From assembly GCA_964566055.1 (NCBI GenBank), contig CAZMHI010000020.1, positions 1 through 64,000 of the forward strand: a stretch of DNA of 64,000 nt, read 5' to 3'. Both the position numbers and the translations under genes were made by a program. Each line of letters starts with the position of its first letter. The first letter of the stretch is position 1. The notes beneath the pieces were generated by a model, which was given only the letters and a program-made list of their open reading frames with translations, did not search any database and was not told the DNA's origin. This document shows positions 8,882 to 18,028 of this stretch, piece after piece. Source of the DNA: TMED23 sp964566055. GTDB taxonomy: Bacteria > Pseudomonadota > Alphaproteobacteria > Rhodospirillales > UBA2165.

Positions 8882-9745
8882 CTAATTATTTATCATCGCC
8901 AGCAGTTTCTGCATCATTTCGCTGTCCGGCTTGCAAAGCTCCATCGGCACATTGAAGTGGTTGAGCCCGCTGCATTCGAGATATTCGGCCGTCCAGCCCT
9001 TGCTTTGCCAGAGCGTCGTGAAGTCCTGGCTTTGGCGTTTAAATTCAGCCGTTTCCTCACCGCCCACCGCGACGATCAAAGGACAGCCGGCTGCTGGAAG
9101 ATTACGGTCCGGACTGTTACGCAAGCCGTCTTCCAGGCTCATCTCCATCCACTCATTGACGAAGCATTGGGTGATCGGCTCCATATCCAGCAGACCACTG
9201 ATCGGCAGCCCGCCTTTAACCACATCTGCCGGCAGGCCAAGTTCTTCCTGCCAACCGCCGGCCACCATCATACCGGTCAGATGCCCACCTGCCGACGAGC
9301 CGCCGACATAGATGCGCTCCGGATCAATGCCGTGATCAGCAGCATTGCTGTAAAGCCAAGCGATCGAGCGCCGGCATTCGGCCACGATCTGATCAATATT
9401 AGCCGGTGGCACCAGCGTGTAATTGATCGCCGCCACAGCAACGCCTTCGTTGACCAGATTCGGCGCCATAAAGCTGGATTCGTTTTTGGATAACATGCGC
9501 CAATAGCCACCATGGATAAAGACGAACAACGGCGCATCTGACATGCCCCGCACCGGAAACAGATCGAGGGTTTCCTCATCTCCGGGGCCAAACTGAATGT
9601 CAGCAACATGATCCAGCGCGGCCTTTGCTTCAGCACTGCCCTCGGCATAGGCCTCCAAAAAAGGATCAAGCGACGGCACGGTCGTCGCCGCTCGGTATTG
9701 CGCGTCCAATTCTTCCTGATCAAAGCCCCGGTAGAGTGATGTCAT
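8882..9745 (-). CDS. Alpha/beta hydrolase, arylformamidase/esterase-like
   Basis: The 287-residue protein has the oxyanion-hole motif HGGYW at 78-82 and the nucleophile elbow GGSSAGG at 148-154, with Ser151 as catalytic serine. Near the C-terminus, SGLNHFNV holds the likely catalytic histidine. The HGGYW form is typical of kynurenine formamidase-like hydrolases, though tryptophan-degrading partners are absent here. It is cytoplasmic. A composite palindromic repeat separates it from the PPOX gene upstream on the same strand. Confidence 0.82.
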   Translation of the reverse strand: MTSLYRGFDQEELDAQYRAATTVPSLDPFLEAYAEGSAEAKAALDHVADIQFGPGDEETLDLFPVRGMSDAPLFVFIHGGYWRMLSKNESSFMAPNLVNEGVAVAAINYTLVPPANIDQIVAECRRSIAWLYSNAADHGIDPERIYVGGSSAGGHLTGMMVAGGWQEELGLPADVVKGGLPISGLLDMEPITQCFVNEWMEMSLEDGLRNSPDRNLPAAGCPLIVAVGGEETAEFKRQSQDFTTLWQSKGWTAEYLECSGLNHFNVPMELCKPDSEMMQKLLAMINN

Positions 9746-9765
9746 GCTATGCGTCCCTATTAATA

Positions 9766-9859
9766 ACTTCCTCCCCCTCGATGGGGGAGGATTGAGGTGG
9801 GGGTGTCTTCAACATTTCCACCCTCCCCTTTATCCCCTCCCATCAAGGGAGGGGAAAGT
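9766..9859. repeat. Composite GC-rich palindromic intergenic repeat
   Basis: Two short hairpins frame a central C/G-asymmetric segment. The left one has arms CCTCCCC and GGGGAGG around a CTCGATG centre. The right one has arms CCCCTCCC and GGGAGGGG around ATCAA. The element occupies nearly all of the gap between two co-directional genes. A related element lies at 15308-15425. Such non-coding mosaic palindromes are common in alphaproteobacterial intergenic regions. Confidence 0.7.
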
Positions 9860-9864
9860 ATTTT

Positions 9865-10473
9865 TTACTCCCGGCCCTCTTCAGCCATAGCTTCGATCAT
9901 TTGATCTTCATAGTATTCTTGATAGTCATCATGATTGCGTCCGGTGTGCGCAGCGATGATTTTAGTCGAGGCAAATTCCTTGCGGTCGAGCTTGTTGTCT
10001 TCTCCCCAGAGTTTCGAGCGCAGGATCGCCTTGGCGCAGTGCATATAAGCTTCCCGTACATGCACAAGTAGACCCGTTGTTGGCACCTGGCCATTGAGAG
10101 CCAGTGGCTCGAGCAACGTTGGATCGGTGGTGATCTCTGCGTCGCCCCGGATGCGAAAGGTTTCACTAATGCCGGGAATTAGAAAAATCAGCGCCACCGT
10201 CGGGTCTTCGACAACGTTGTTCATCGAATCCAAACGGTTGTTGCCTTTGCGGTCAGGGATCAAAACCGTATTGTCATCCAGCACCTGGACAAAGCCCGGA
10301 TGATCACCCCGCGGCGAGACATCCCCATTGGTGCCTAATATCAGAAACGGCGAGGCGGCGATAAAGCGGCGGCAATGCTCGTCGAGTTTATATTGGGTTT
10401 TCTCAGCCGCAGCACCCTTCGGTTCAGCATAGACCTCGCGCAAGCCCGCAGCATCGGTGATGGTATCTGGCAT
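9865..10473 (-). CDS. Pyridoxamine 5'-phosphate oxidase-family FMN protein
   Basis: The 202-residue protein shows the split-barrel flavin-binding pattern. RFIAASPFLILGTNG near 35-49 is followed by DVSPRGDHPGFVQVLDDNTV, then IPDRKGNNRLDSMNNVVEDP, a layout of the MSMEG_1061-type PPOX family. A later HCAKAILRSKLW motif resembles that subgroup. Most members bind FMN or F420, and real PNPOx activity is not expected. A 65-base palindromic repeat begins about 20 bases upstream of the start codon and may form part of the leader. Confidence 0.82.
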   Translation of the reverse strand: MPDTITDAAGLREVYAEPKGAAAEKTQYKLDEHCRRFIAASPFLILGTNGDVSPRGDHPGFVQVLDDNTVLIPDRKGNNRLDSMNNVVEDPTVALIFLIPGISETFRIRGDAEITTDPTLLEPLALNGQVPTTGLLVHVREAYMHCAKAILRSKLWGEDNKLDRKEFASTKIIAAHTGRNHDDYQEYYEDQMIEAMAEEGRE

Positions 10474-10493
10474 GGTTTTTCCTATTTCCCTAT

Positions 10494-10558
10494 CGTCACC
10501 CCGGACTTGATCCGGGGTCTAGAGTCGATTCTGGATTCCCGCTTTCGCGGGAATGACG
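10494..10558. repeat. Short dispersed palindromic repeat (CGTCA...TGACG ends)
   Basis: The 65-base element has inverted ends CGTCA/TGACG and two internal hairpins: CCCCGG with CCGGGG around 10499-10517, and ATTCCCGC with GCGGGAAT around a TTTC loop at 10535-10554. Near-identical elements are, from memory, dispersed in very many alphaproteobacterial genomes. It sits between ppdK and the PPOX gene and could fold in the transcript as a terminator or stability element. Confidence 0.75.
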
Positions 10559-10577
10559 AAATGTTAAGGAAAATGTT

Positions 10578-13262
10578 TTAAGCGTCAATCAGCTTTTCGG
10601 CGTTGAGGGCTGCCTGGGCTGCCGCCAGCCGGGCAATCGGCACCCGATAGGGTGAGCAGCTGACATAGTCGAGGCCGATTTTATGACAGAAGGTCACCGA
10701 AGATGGATCGCCGCCATGCTCACCGCAAATGCCCAGCTTGATATCAGCCCGGGTGGCGCGGCCACGTTCGGTGGCGAGCTCAATTAGTTCACCCACGCCT
10801 TCTTCATCAATGCTGATAAAGGGGTCTTGATCATAGATACCCTGCTCCTCATAGCGCTCAAGGAATGAGCCGCTATCATCCCGCGACAAACCATAGGTCG
10901 TCTGAGTGAGATCATTGGTGCCGAAGCTAAAGAACTCAGCCTGTTCGGCGATATCACCAGCCCGTAGGGCAGCCCGTGGTAACTCAATCATCGTGCCGGT
11001 GAGATATTCGAGCTCGGTTCCGGTCTCAGCACTGACCTCAGCGGCGACCCGTTGCACCATATCATGCATAATCTCGTATTCCCGCTTGGCGCCAACCAGA
11101 GGGATCATCACTTCCGGCACCACGGCTTCACCGGTGTCTTTGGAGACTTGGGCAGAGGCTTCAAAGATCGCCCGGCATTGCATCTCATATATTTCCGGAT
11201 GCACGATGCCTAGGCGGCAGCCACGGAGACCCAGCATCGGATTAGACTCATGCAGCGCAATGGCGCGCGCTTGAACAGTTTCAAAATCTGTCCCGGCCGC
11301 ATCGGCGACTTCCACCATTTCATCATCTTTGGTCGGCAGGAATTCGTGCAGCGGCGGATCAAGCAGACGGATGGTGACCGGCAGGCCCTTCATAATGGTA
11401 AAAAGATCAGTAAAGTCAGCGCGCTGATACGGCAGCAATTTCGCCAAAGCGGCTTTGCGGCCCTCGACATCAACAGCCAGGATCATTTCCCGCATATGAA
11501 TAATGCGCTCCGGATCAAAGAACATATGCTCAGTGCGGCAAAGACCAATACCTTCGGCACCAAAACTTACAGCTGTTTCCGCATCTTCCGGCGTTTCCGC
11601 ATTGGTGCGCACTTTAAGTTCGCGAATTTCATCGACCCATTGCATGAGCACGCCAAAATCGCCGGTAAGCTCCGGCTGAATGGTTTTAACCTCACCGATC
11701 ATGACTTCCCCGCGGGAACCATCGATGGTCAAAACGTCACCGGCATTAACAGTTTGGCCGCCGCATTTCAGCGTTTGATCCTGGTAGCTCACCCGCAACT
11801 GCCCAGCACCAGCGACGCAAGGGCGGCCCATACCACGCGCCACTACGGCGGCGTGCGACGTCATACCTCCACGCGTCGTTAGAATACCTTCGGCTGCATG
11901 CATACCGCCAATGTCTTCCGGCGATGTTTCAATGCGCACCAAAATAACTTTGTCACCTTTGGCGACCATGTCTTCGGCATCCTGGGCCGAAAACGCAACC
12001 TTACCGCAGGCCGCACCCGGTGAGGCCGGCAGACCTTTGCCCAAGATATTACGGTCGGCTTCGGGATCGAGGGTTGGATGAAGCAATTGGTCGAGCGCGC
12101 CCGGTTCAATGCGTTTGATCGCTTCTTCCCGGGTGACCAAGCCATCATTGGCCATTTCAACCGCGATCTTGAGTGCGGCCTTGGCGGTGCGTTTACCGTT
12201 CCGTGTCTGCAGCATCCAGAGCTTGCCCTCTTGAACGGTGAATTCCATATCCTGCATGTCTTTGTAGTGATCTTCGAGCTTGTCCCGTATATCGCAGAGC
12301 TCTTTATACATCTCCGGCATGCTCTCTTCCATCGACGGCAGATCGGTGGCGTTGAGTTCTTTCTCGGCAATGGTCAAAGGCTGCGGCGTGCGGATACCGG
12401 CAACCACATCTTCACCCTGAGCATTAACGAGATACTCACCGTAAAAGGCGTTCTCGCCGGTTGAGGGATTGCGGGTAAAGCAAACGCCCGTAGCAGAGCT
12501 ATCACCCATATTGCCAAAGACCATCGATTGCACATTGACCGCCGTGCCCCAGCTTTCCGGGATGTCGTGCAGCTTGCGGTAAATCTTGGCGCGGTCATTC
12601 ATCCAGCTGCCAAAGACCGCGCTGATGGCACCCCACAGTTGATCATGCGGGTCTTGCGGGAAAGGTTTGCCGAGCTCGTCTTCCACCTTAGCCGCGAATT
12701 TCTGGGCGATCTCTTTCCAGTCTTCGGCCTCTAATTCAGTATCGAGAGCGACGCCTTTGTCATCTTTGTGATCGGCGAGAATGTCTTCAAAGTGATGATG
12801 CTCGACACCCAGCACGACATCGCCATACATCTGAATGAAGCGGCGGTAACTATCATAGGCGAAGCGTTCATCACCACTGGCTTTGGCCAGACCGGCGACG
12901 GTTTCATCATTGAGGCCCAAATTTAAAACCGTATCCATCATGCCCGGCATCGAGGCCCGGGCACCGGAGCGCACCGACACCAGCAGCGGATTATCGGCAT
13001 CGCCAAATTTCACACCGATCGTGTCTTCGACTTTGGCCAGCGCCGCATCCACTTCGGCTTTAAGCTCGTCCGGATATTGATTGTTGTTGGCGGTATAGTG
13101 CGTGCACAATTCGGTGGTGATGGTGAAACCCGGTGGTACCGGCAATCCGAGGCTCGACATTTCGGCCAGATTGGCCCCTTTGCCGCCTAATAGATTGCGC
13201 ATTTCTGCCTTGCCTTCAGCGGAACCCCCGCCAAAAGAATAGACCCATTTGGAGCTGCTCAA
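10578..13262 (-). CDS. ppdK: Pyruvate, phosphate dikinase
   Basis: The 894-residue protein interconverts pyruvate, ATP and Pi with phosphoenolpyruvate, AMP and PPi. The N-terminal ATP-grasp domain begins KWVYSFGGGSAEG and contains LLGGKGANLAEM. The swivelling phosphohistidine domain has GGMTSHAAVVARGMGRPC near 470-487. The C-terminal barrel keeps LGICGEHGGDP near 846-856 with its catalytic cysteine. The start is a TTG that overlaps the glyS TGA (TTGA), with a GGGGGAG site just upstream, implying coupling to glyS. Length is normal for the family. It lets the cell run gluconeogenic PEP synthesis from pyruvate, complementing the malic enzyme elsewhere in the window. Confidence 0.95.
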   Translation of the reverse strand: MSSSKWVYSFGGGSAEGKAEMRNLLGGKGANLAEMSSLGLPVPPGFTITTELCTHYTANNNQYPDELKAEVDAALAKVEDTIGVKFGDADNPLLVSVRSGARASMPGMMDTVLNLGLNDETVAGLAKASGDERFAYDSYRRFIQMYGDVVLGVEHHHFEDILADHKDDKGVALDTELEAEDWKEIAQKFAAKVEDELGKPFPQDPHDQLWGAISAVFGSWMNDRAKIYRKLHDIPESWGTAVNVQSMVFGNMGDSSATGVCFTRNPSTGENAFYGEYLVNAQGEDVVAGIRTPQPLTIAEKELNATDLPSMEESMPEMYKELCDIRDKLEDHYKDMQDMEFTVQEGKLWMLQTRNGKRTAKAALKIAVEMANDGLVTREEAIKRIEPGALDQLLHPTLDPEADRNILGKGLPASPGAACGKVAFSAQDAEDMVAKGDKVILVRIETSPEDIGGMHAAEGILTTRGGMTSHAAVVARGMGRPCVAGAGQLRVSYQDQTLKCGGQTVNAGDVLTIDGSRGEVMIGEVKTIQPELTGDFGVLMQWVDEIRELKVRTNAETPEDAETAVSFGAEGIGLCRTEHMFFDPERIIHMREMILAVDVEGRKAALAKLLPYQRADFTDLFTIMKGLPVTIRLLDPPLHEFLPTKDDEMVEVADAAGTDFETVQARAIALHESNPMLGLRGCRLGIVHPEIYEMQCRAIFEASAQVSKDTGEAVVPEVMIPLVGAKREYEIMHDMVQRVAAEVSAETGTELEYLTGTMIELPRAALRAGDIAEQAEFFSFGTNDLTQTTYGLSRDDSGSFLERYEEQGIYDQDPFISIDEEGVGELIELATERGRATRADIKLGICGEHGGDPSSVTFCHKIGLDYVSCSPYRVPIARLAAAQAALNAEKLIDA

Positions 13263-15302
13263 CGCTCTCCCCCTTCTATCTGAGAAAAGTCTGCGACTTG
13301 GTTCATGGTCGTCCGAATTTGGGACAGTAATCTAAGCCGGTTTACACGAAGCGTTGCCTCTTCGCAATTGACCGTAACCTCATCAAAAAAGGCATCGACG
13401 GGCGCGCGAAGGGACGCCAGTCCGGCCATTGCTTTGGAATAGTTCTCAGCCGCAAGATTCTGGGAAATATCATCAATGATCGCGGTCAGGACTTTATGCA
13501 GCTCCTGCTCTTCTTTCTGCTCGAGCACTTTGGCATCGGCGGCGGCGTCATAGCTGGTCTTATCTTTTTTCTCTTCGATTCGCAGGATATTAGCCGCGCG
13601 CTTGTAAGCCGTCAGCAAATTCGCTCCATCTTCGGTGTCTAAGAACGTGCCCAGCGCCTCAACGCGAGCCAGCAAACGAACCAGATCATCTTCATTACCG
13701 AGCGCAAAAACAGCTGAGATGAGATCGTGCCTGATACCTTTTTCTTTGAGATGGACTTTCAATCGGTCGGCGAAGAAGGAGAGGAGGTCCATCAGTTCAT
13801 CTTTTTCCGACATATATTGACCAGCAGTCCAAGAACTTCTGAATGGATTGAGAAGCGGCATTCTAATATTATTCTCGATCACCAATCGGATCACACCCAA
13901 GGCTGCCCTTCTCAAAGCATAGGGGTCTTTCGAGCCGGTCGGTTTTTCATCAATCGCCCAAAATCCCACCAGCGTATCGATCTTATCCGCCAGAGCGACG
14001 GTGACACTGACGGGTGCGGTGGGGCAATCATCCGAAGGACCTTGTGGTGAGTAATGCTCGGCGATGGCATCGGCGACGTCCGGGCTCTCACCATCATTGA
14101 GCGCGTAATAGCGGCCCATGGTGCCTTGCAAATCGGGAAACTCTATAACCATGCCGGAAACCAGGTCCGCCTTGGAAAGACTGACTGCGGAACGCACATG
14201 ATCTTTATCGGCGCCAACCACATCGGCGAGATCCGCTGCCAAGGCTTCAACCCGGTCAATTTTTTCGGCAAGTGAGCCCAACTTGGCGTGGAAAGTAATT
14301 TCTTCCAACAGCGGCGTGCGGAAGGCCAGCGTCTGTTTGCGGTCCTGATCCCAGAAGAATTTTGCATCGGCCAAACGTGCCCTAAGAACCCGCTCGTTGC
14401 CCGCAACAATCGCCGCACCGCCGTCAGGCGTTTCTTTATTGGCAACGAGGATAAACTTCGGCGCGAGCTTGCCTTTGGAGTCTTCGAGCGCGAAATATTT
14501 CTGGTTCTTGCGCATGGTCGTGGTCAGCACTTCCGGCGGCACTTCCATGAACTCATCATCTATGGAGCCCATCAAGGCGACTGGCCATTCAACCAGCCCA
14601 GCAACTTCATCCAAAAGCGCTGGATCATCAATCATCTTAAGCCCGGCTTTGGCCGCCAGAGCATCGGCATCACCTTTGATCGCCGCCCGGCGCTCCAGGG
14701 GATCGATCAGCACATGACCTGTTTCGAGAGACTTTTTGTAGCTTTGAAAATCAGTAATACCGGTTATTGGGGCAGAGCTTAAAAAACGATGTCCAAAAGT
14801 TATCGCACCTGAGTCAATTCCGGCAAATGGGATTAATGACACGGGTTCCTTATTAAAAATACAAAGCAAAGATTGTATCGGCCTTACCCAACGTTCAGCA
14901 TGGTCAGCCCAGCGCATAGATTTTGGCCACGGCAATTCATTTAAAGCATTTTCAATTGAGTCTTGAATGACTCTCGTTGCTGGTCGCGGCGTGAGCAAGA
15001 CCTCAAAAGAATAATATTCGCCTTTTTTATCTTCTTTTATTTTAATATCTTCGTGGTCAATGCTGTCACGAGCTACCTTTCGCAAAACCTTTTTCCTCAT
15101 GGGTTTCCGCATTCGTCTCGATCGGCAAGCCATCAACGACCAGCGTCAAACGCCGCGGCGTGACATATGTTTCCGAACTCTGGAAGTCCAATCCGGCCTC
15201 TTTCAGTCCATCACCGACCAATCGCTTGAGATCATCGGCAGCCCGCGCCTGCATCCGGGCCGGGATTTCTTCTGAGAGAATTTCGAGGAGGAGTTCAGCC
15301 AT
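13259..15302 (-). CDS. glyS: Glycyl-tRNA synthetase beta subunit, reading frame interrupted
   Basis: The N-terminal 78 residues (MAELLLEILSEEIPARMQAR...) read from an ATG at 15302 and stop at 15066. The rest of the protein (from about DSIDHEDIK on) lies in another frame that continues to 13259. The break falls between about 15068 and 15100, next to a run of five A on the coding strand (15090-15094). The stretch where the family has a conserved Gly-Pro-Arg block of a dozen or so residues also looks missing, so one out-of-frame deletion would explain both. The enzyme charges tRNA-Gly with the GlyQ subunit and is normally essential, so a consensus error or a compensating locus elsewhere is likely. 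The C-terminal anticodon-binding part is complete. Confidence 0.88.
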
Positions 15303-15307
15303 GAGAT

Positions 15308-15425
15308 ACCCCCCACCCTAACCCTCCCCCGCAAGGAGGGAGGGAATTAGATTGAATACGTATCAACAATAGCTCCTTCCCTCCCCAATTTATTGGGCGG
15401 GGGAAGGTTGGGATGGGGAGGGTCT
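15308..15425. repeat. Composite GC-rich palindromic intergenic repeat (second copy)
   Basis: This fills the gap between glyQ and glyS. It has a hairpin with CCCTCC/GGAGGG arms near 15318-15343 and another with CCTTCCC...GGGGAAGG arms near 15382-15409, ending in a C/G-asymmetric tail. It resembles the element at 9766-9859 in composition and layout, though the two differ in detail. Because glyQ and glyS are otherwise adjacent, the repeat lies inside the operon and will be transcribed. Confidence 0.65.
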
Positions 15426-15434
15426 TTTTAAACA

Positions 15435-16325
15435 TCACTCACCCTCCTCCTGCGTTTCGAGCCAGGCTTCGCAGCAGCCTTTAGACAACGCACGGACGCG
15501 GGCGATATAGGCCTGCCTCTCGGTGACGGAAATCACGCCTCTTGCATCGAGCAAATTAAAACGGTGCGAGGCCTTGATACATTGGTCATAGGCCGGCAGC
15601 GGCAGTTTGTGCTCAAGCAGGCTCATGCATTCCTGTTCGGCATCTTCAAACTCACGGGTCAGCATCTCAACATTGGCGTGTTCGAAATTATGAGCGGAAA
15701 ACTCCTGCTCGGCTTGAAGATAAATATCGCCATAGGTCACGCCCTTACCGTTCCAGTCGAGGTCGTAGACGTTCTCGACCCCTTGGATATACATGGCGAG
15801 GCGTTCAAGGCCATAGGTCAGTTCAGCAGCCACCAGTTCACAATCGATGCCGCCAACCTGCTGGAAATAGGTGAACTGGCTAACCTCCATGCCGTCACAC
15901 CAAACTTCCCAGCCGAGACCCCAGGCGCCCAAGGTCGGGCTTTCCCAATCATCTTCAACAAAGCGGATATCATGCAGGTCTTTATCAATGCCGAGGGTAT
16001 AGAGACTCTCGAGATAAAGCTCCTGCACATCAGCCGGGCTTGGTTTCAGGATAACCTGATACTGATAATAATGCTGGAGCCGGTTCGGATTCTCACCATA
16101 GCGCCCATCGGTAGGACGCCTGGAGGGCTGCACATAAGCCGCATTCCAAGACTTTGGACCGAGTGCACGCAAGGTCGTGGCCGGATGAAAAGTCCCTGCC
16201 CCCATCTCCATATCGTAGGGCTGCAGCAAGACACAGCCATAGTCAGCCCAATAGGTCTGCAACTTTAGAATAAGGGATTGAAAATCCTGCCCTTTTTTCT
16301 GGCCTTTTTGAGGGCTATCCCCCAT
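15435..16325 (-). CDS. glyQ: Glycyl-tRNA synthetase alpha subunit
   Basis: The 296-residue protein matches the bacterial tetrameric GlyRS alpha subunit along its length. It has FQSLILKLQTYWADYGCVLLQPYD near the N-terminus, the class II motif regions RPTDGRYGENPNRLQHYYQY and FVEDDWESPTLGAWGLGWEV, and EVSQFTYFQQVGG. It binds glycine and ATP and forms the adenylate; GlyS supplies tRNA binding. The frame is intact, unlike glyS 132 bases downstream. Confidence 0.95.
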   Translation of the reverse strand: MGDSPQKGQKKGQDFQSLILKLQTYWADYGCVLLQPYDMEMGAGTFHPATTLRALGPKSWNAAYVQPSRRPTDGRYGENPNRLQHYYQYQVILKPSPADVQELYLESLYTLGIDKDLHDIRFVEDDWESPTLGAWGLGWEVWCDGMEVSQFTYFQQVGGIDCELVAAELTYGLERLAMYIQGVENVYDLDWNGKGVTYGDIYLQAEQEFSAHNFEHANVEMLTREFEDAEQECMSLLEHKLPLPAYDQCIKASHRFNLLDARGVISVTERQAYIARVRALSKGCCEAWLETQEEGE

Positions 16326-16416
16326 AGCAAATCCACCAATAAATCGCTGAAATCTAGAGTGAGCGTTAGATACTTGGCAATGGCGCTTGGGTCAAGACGG
16401 CGTTTTACTGAAGTTG

Positions 16417-16794
16417 TTATCTTAATTCAATCAATTCAATACGCACGCCATCGGGACCATCAAAGAATAGCTGCCGGGCATTTCTCGATTCCATAATATT
16501 GACCGCGTAGTCGATACCATCTTTTTCGAGGCGCGCTTTGGCTTGATCGAAATCGGCAATCTGCAGTGCAAAATGAGCAACGCCATACAAATCATCATCC
16601 GAATCGGCGCGGTGTTCTTTAGGCTGAAAAATATGCAGCACTGGAATGTCGCCGGCATACATCCATTGCAGGGGCCGGCTGGAAGATGGCGTTGGCCCGG
16701 CTTTCAGGCCAACGATATCGGTATAAAATTTAATGGTGGTTTCTAAATCCGCAGTCGCCATGGCGACATGATGCATATCGATGACATCAGACAT
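16417..16794 (-). CDS. VOC (glyoxalase/bleomycin-resistance) family protein
   Basis: The 125-residue protein has the paired beta-alpha-beta-beta-beta units of the vicinal oxygen chelate fold. MHHVAMATADLETTIKFYTD opens the first unit, with His8/9 as a likely metal ligand. GVAHFALQIADFDQAKARLE opens the second, and DGPDGVRIELIELR ends the chain with the usual metal-binding glutamate. The substrate is not predictable. It is the middle gene of a co-directional run between the zinc-ribbon protein and glyQ. Confidence 0.8.
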   Translation of the reverse strand: MSDVIDMHHVAMATADLETTIKFYTDIVGLKAGPTPSSSRPLQWMYAGDIPVLHIFQPKEHRADSDDDLYGVAHFALQIADFDQAKARLEKDGIDYAVNIMESRNARQLFFDGPDGVRIELIELR

Positions 16795-16802
16795 GGCAGC
16801 AC

Positions 16803-17045
16803 TTACCCCCCGGGATATGGACAGCCCTCTTTACCGCACGATCTTGCGTCTTTGGCCGGCACAAAATCACCACAGGTTGCACATTTAACCATATCGACAG
16901 CATCTGGAACGACGGTATCGGTATCATCACCCGGCTGATTCTGTTTGGTGAGGGACTGGCCACGGCTAAAAAATTTAAAGCCATACCAGATCGCCGCAAT
17001 GATGACGACGAGAACGATTAATTTCGGTAAGCTAAATCCTAACAT
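16803..17045 (-). CDS. Small membrane-anchored zinc-ribbon protein (PP0621-like)
   Basis: I start this at the ATG at 17045 (80 residues) rather than the TTG two codons before. One membrane helix covers about residues 7-24 (LIVLVVIIAAIWYGF). A linker rich in acidic residues follows, and then a C-terminal knuckle with four cysteines in CATCGDFVPAKDARSCGKEGC. Such proteins are widespread next to housekeeping genes and have no assigned role. The ribosome site is weak. It overlaps no neighbour and sits 8 bases before the VOC gene. Confidence 0.7.
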   Translation of the reverse strand: MLGFSLPKLIVLVVIIAAIWYGFKFFSRGQSLTKQNQPGDDTDTVVPDAVDMVKCATCGDFVPAKDARSCGKEGCPYPGG

Positions 17046-17108
17046 GGTCAAGGTTGTAGAGGGAGAAGGCTGGCCAGGTCAACCATTTACCTGGCTTTTA
17101 CCTCGCTT

Positions 17109-17987
17109 TTAAAGACCAAACTTTTGCCACAGACCGCGCTCTTCAATCGCCACCAGAATTTCATCAGCAATCGAAGACATTGCACCCCTGGAAGACGGCC
17201 AATTCTTAGCCGTCATACCAAAACCAAGTTTTTGTTTGAGCCAGTTTTGGCGTTGCTCAACCGGGCGGAAGCGGACTTTGTCGCCGTAGCGCTCCTGCAT
17301 AACAGCGGTAAGCTCACCAAGACCGTCGATCAATCCCATCTCAAGAGCGCGGCGTCCCGTCCAAAAGGCACCAGTGAATACTTCGTCCTCGGAAGCTTTA
17401 AGTTTATCTTTACGGCGCTCGCGCACCATTTCCTTAAAGGCATCAAAGACATCTTGTTGCAACTCCGTCAGGCGCTCAACATCGTCAGGATTTTCCCGCA
17501 AAAACGGATCGAGAGTTGATTTCATCTCACCGGCAGTGTGAACGCGGCGCTCAACACCAAGTTTTTTAATTGCATTTTGAAAGCCAAACCCTGCCGATAT
17601 GACGCCGATTGAACCGATAACTGACGAATCGTCGGCATAAATTTCATCCGCCGCACAAGCCAGCCAATAGCCACCGGAAGCCGCAACATCTTCGGCAAAA
17701 GCAATGACCGGCACCTCATGCTCTTCCGCCAAGGCGCGAATGCGCTTACCAATGAGCGAGGATTGCACCGGTGAGCCGCCCGGTGAATTGATCGCCAAGG
17801 CGACCGCTTTAAGATTGGGCATTTTAAAAGCGGTTTCCAGGACCGTCATCAATCCCGCTGCCGATAGCCCTGAGCGGCCAATGCCGGAGCGGTCCGAAAT
17901 CACACCAGAAAGCCTGACCACGGCAACTACCGGCTTCGGGTTACGAAAGCCCGGTACCCGCCATTTTTCCAAATATTTTCTAATCAT
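17109..17987 (-). CDS. S49-family signal peptide peptidase (SppA/SohB type)
   Basis: The 292-residue protein has the ClpP-like fold of the S49 family. NSPGGSPVQSSLIGKRIRAL near 67-86 holds the substrate-binding loop, and AEDVAASGGYWLACAADEIY near 95-114 carries the nucleophile Ser in ASGGYW. The lysine of the Ser/Lys dyad is expected further on, near the GRRALEMGLIDGLGEL region. No clear N-terminal signal or long membrane helix is visible, so it is a short single-domain form. It would cleave membrane-embedded leftover signal peptides. Confidence 0.85.
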   Translation of the reverse strand: MIRKYLEKWRVPGFRNPKPVVAVVRLSGVISDRSGIGRSGLSAAGLMTVLETAFKMPNLKAVALAINSPGGSPVQSSLIGKRIRALAEEHEVPVIAFAEDVAASGGYWLACAADEIYADDSSVIGSIGVISAGFGFQNAIKKLGVERRVHTAGEMKSTLDPFLRENPDDVERLTELQQDVFDAFKEMVRERRKDKLKASEDEVFTGAFWTGRRALEMGLIDGLGELTAVMQERYGDKVRFRPVEQRQNWLKQKLGFGMTAKNWPSSRGAMSSIADEILVAIEERGLWQKFGL

Positions 17988-18028
17988 CAATCTAAAGTAG
18001 GTCGAGAGACCGGGAGCCGCAAGGGTGC

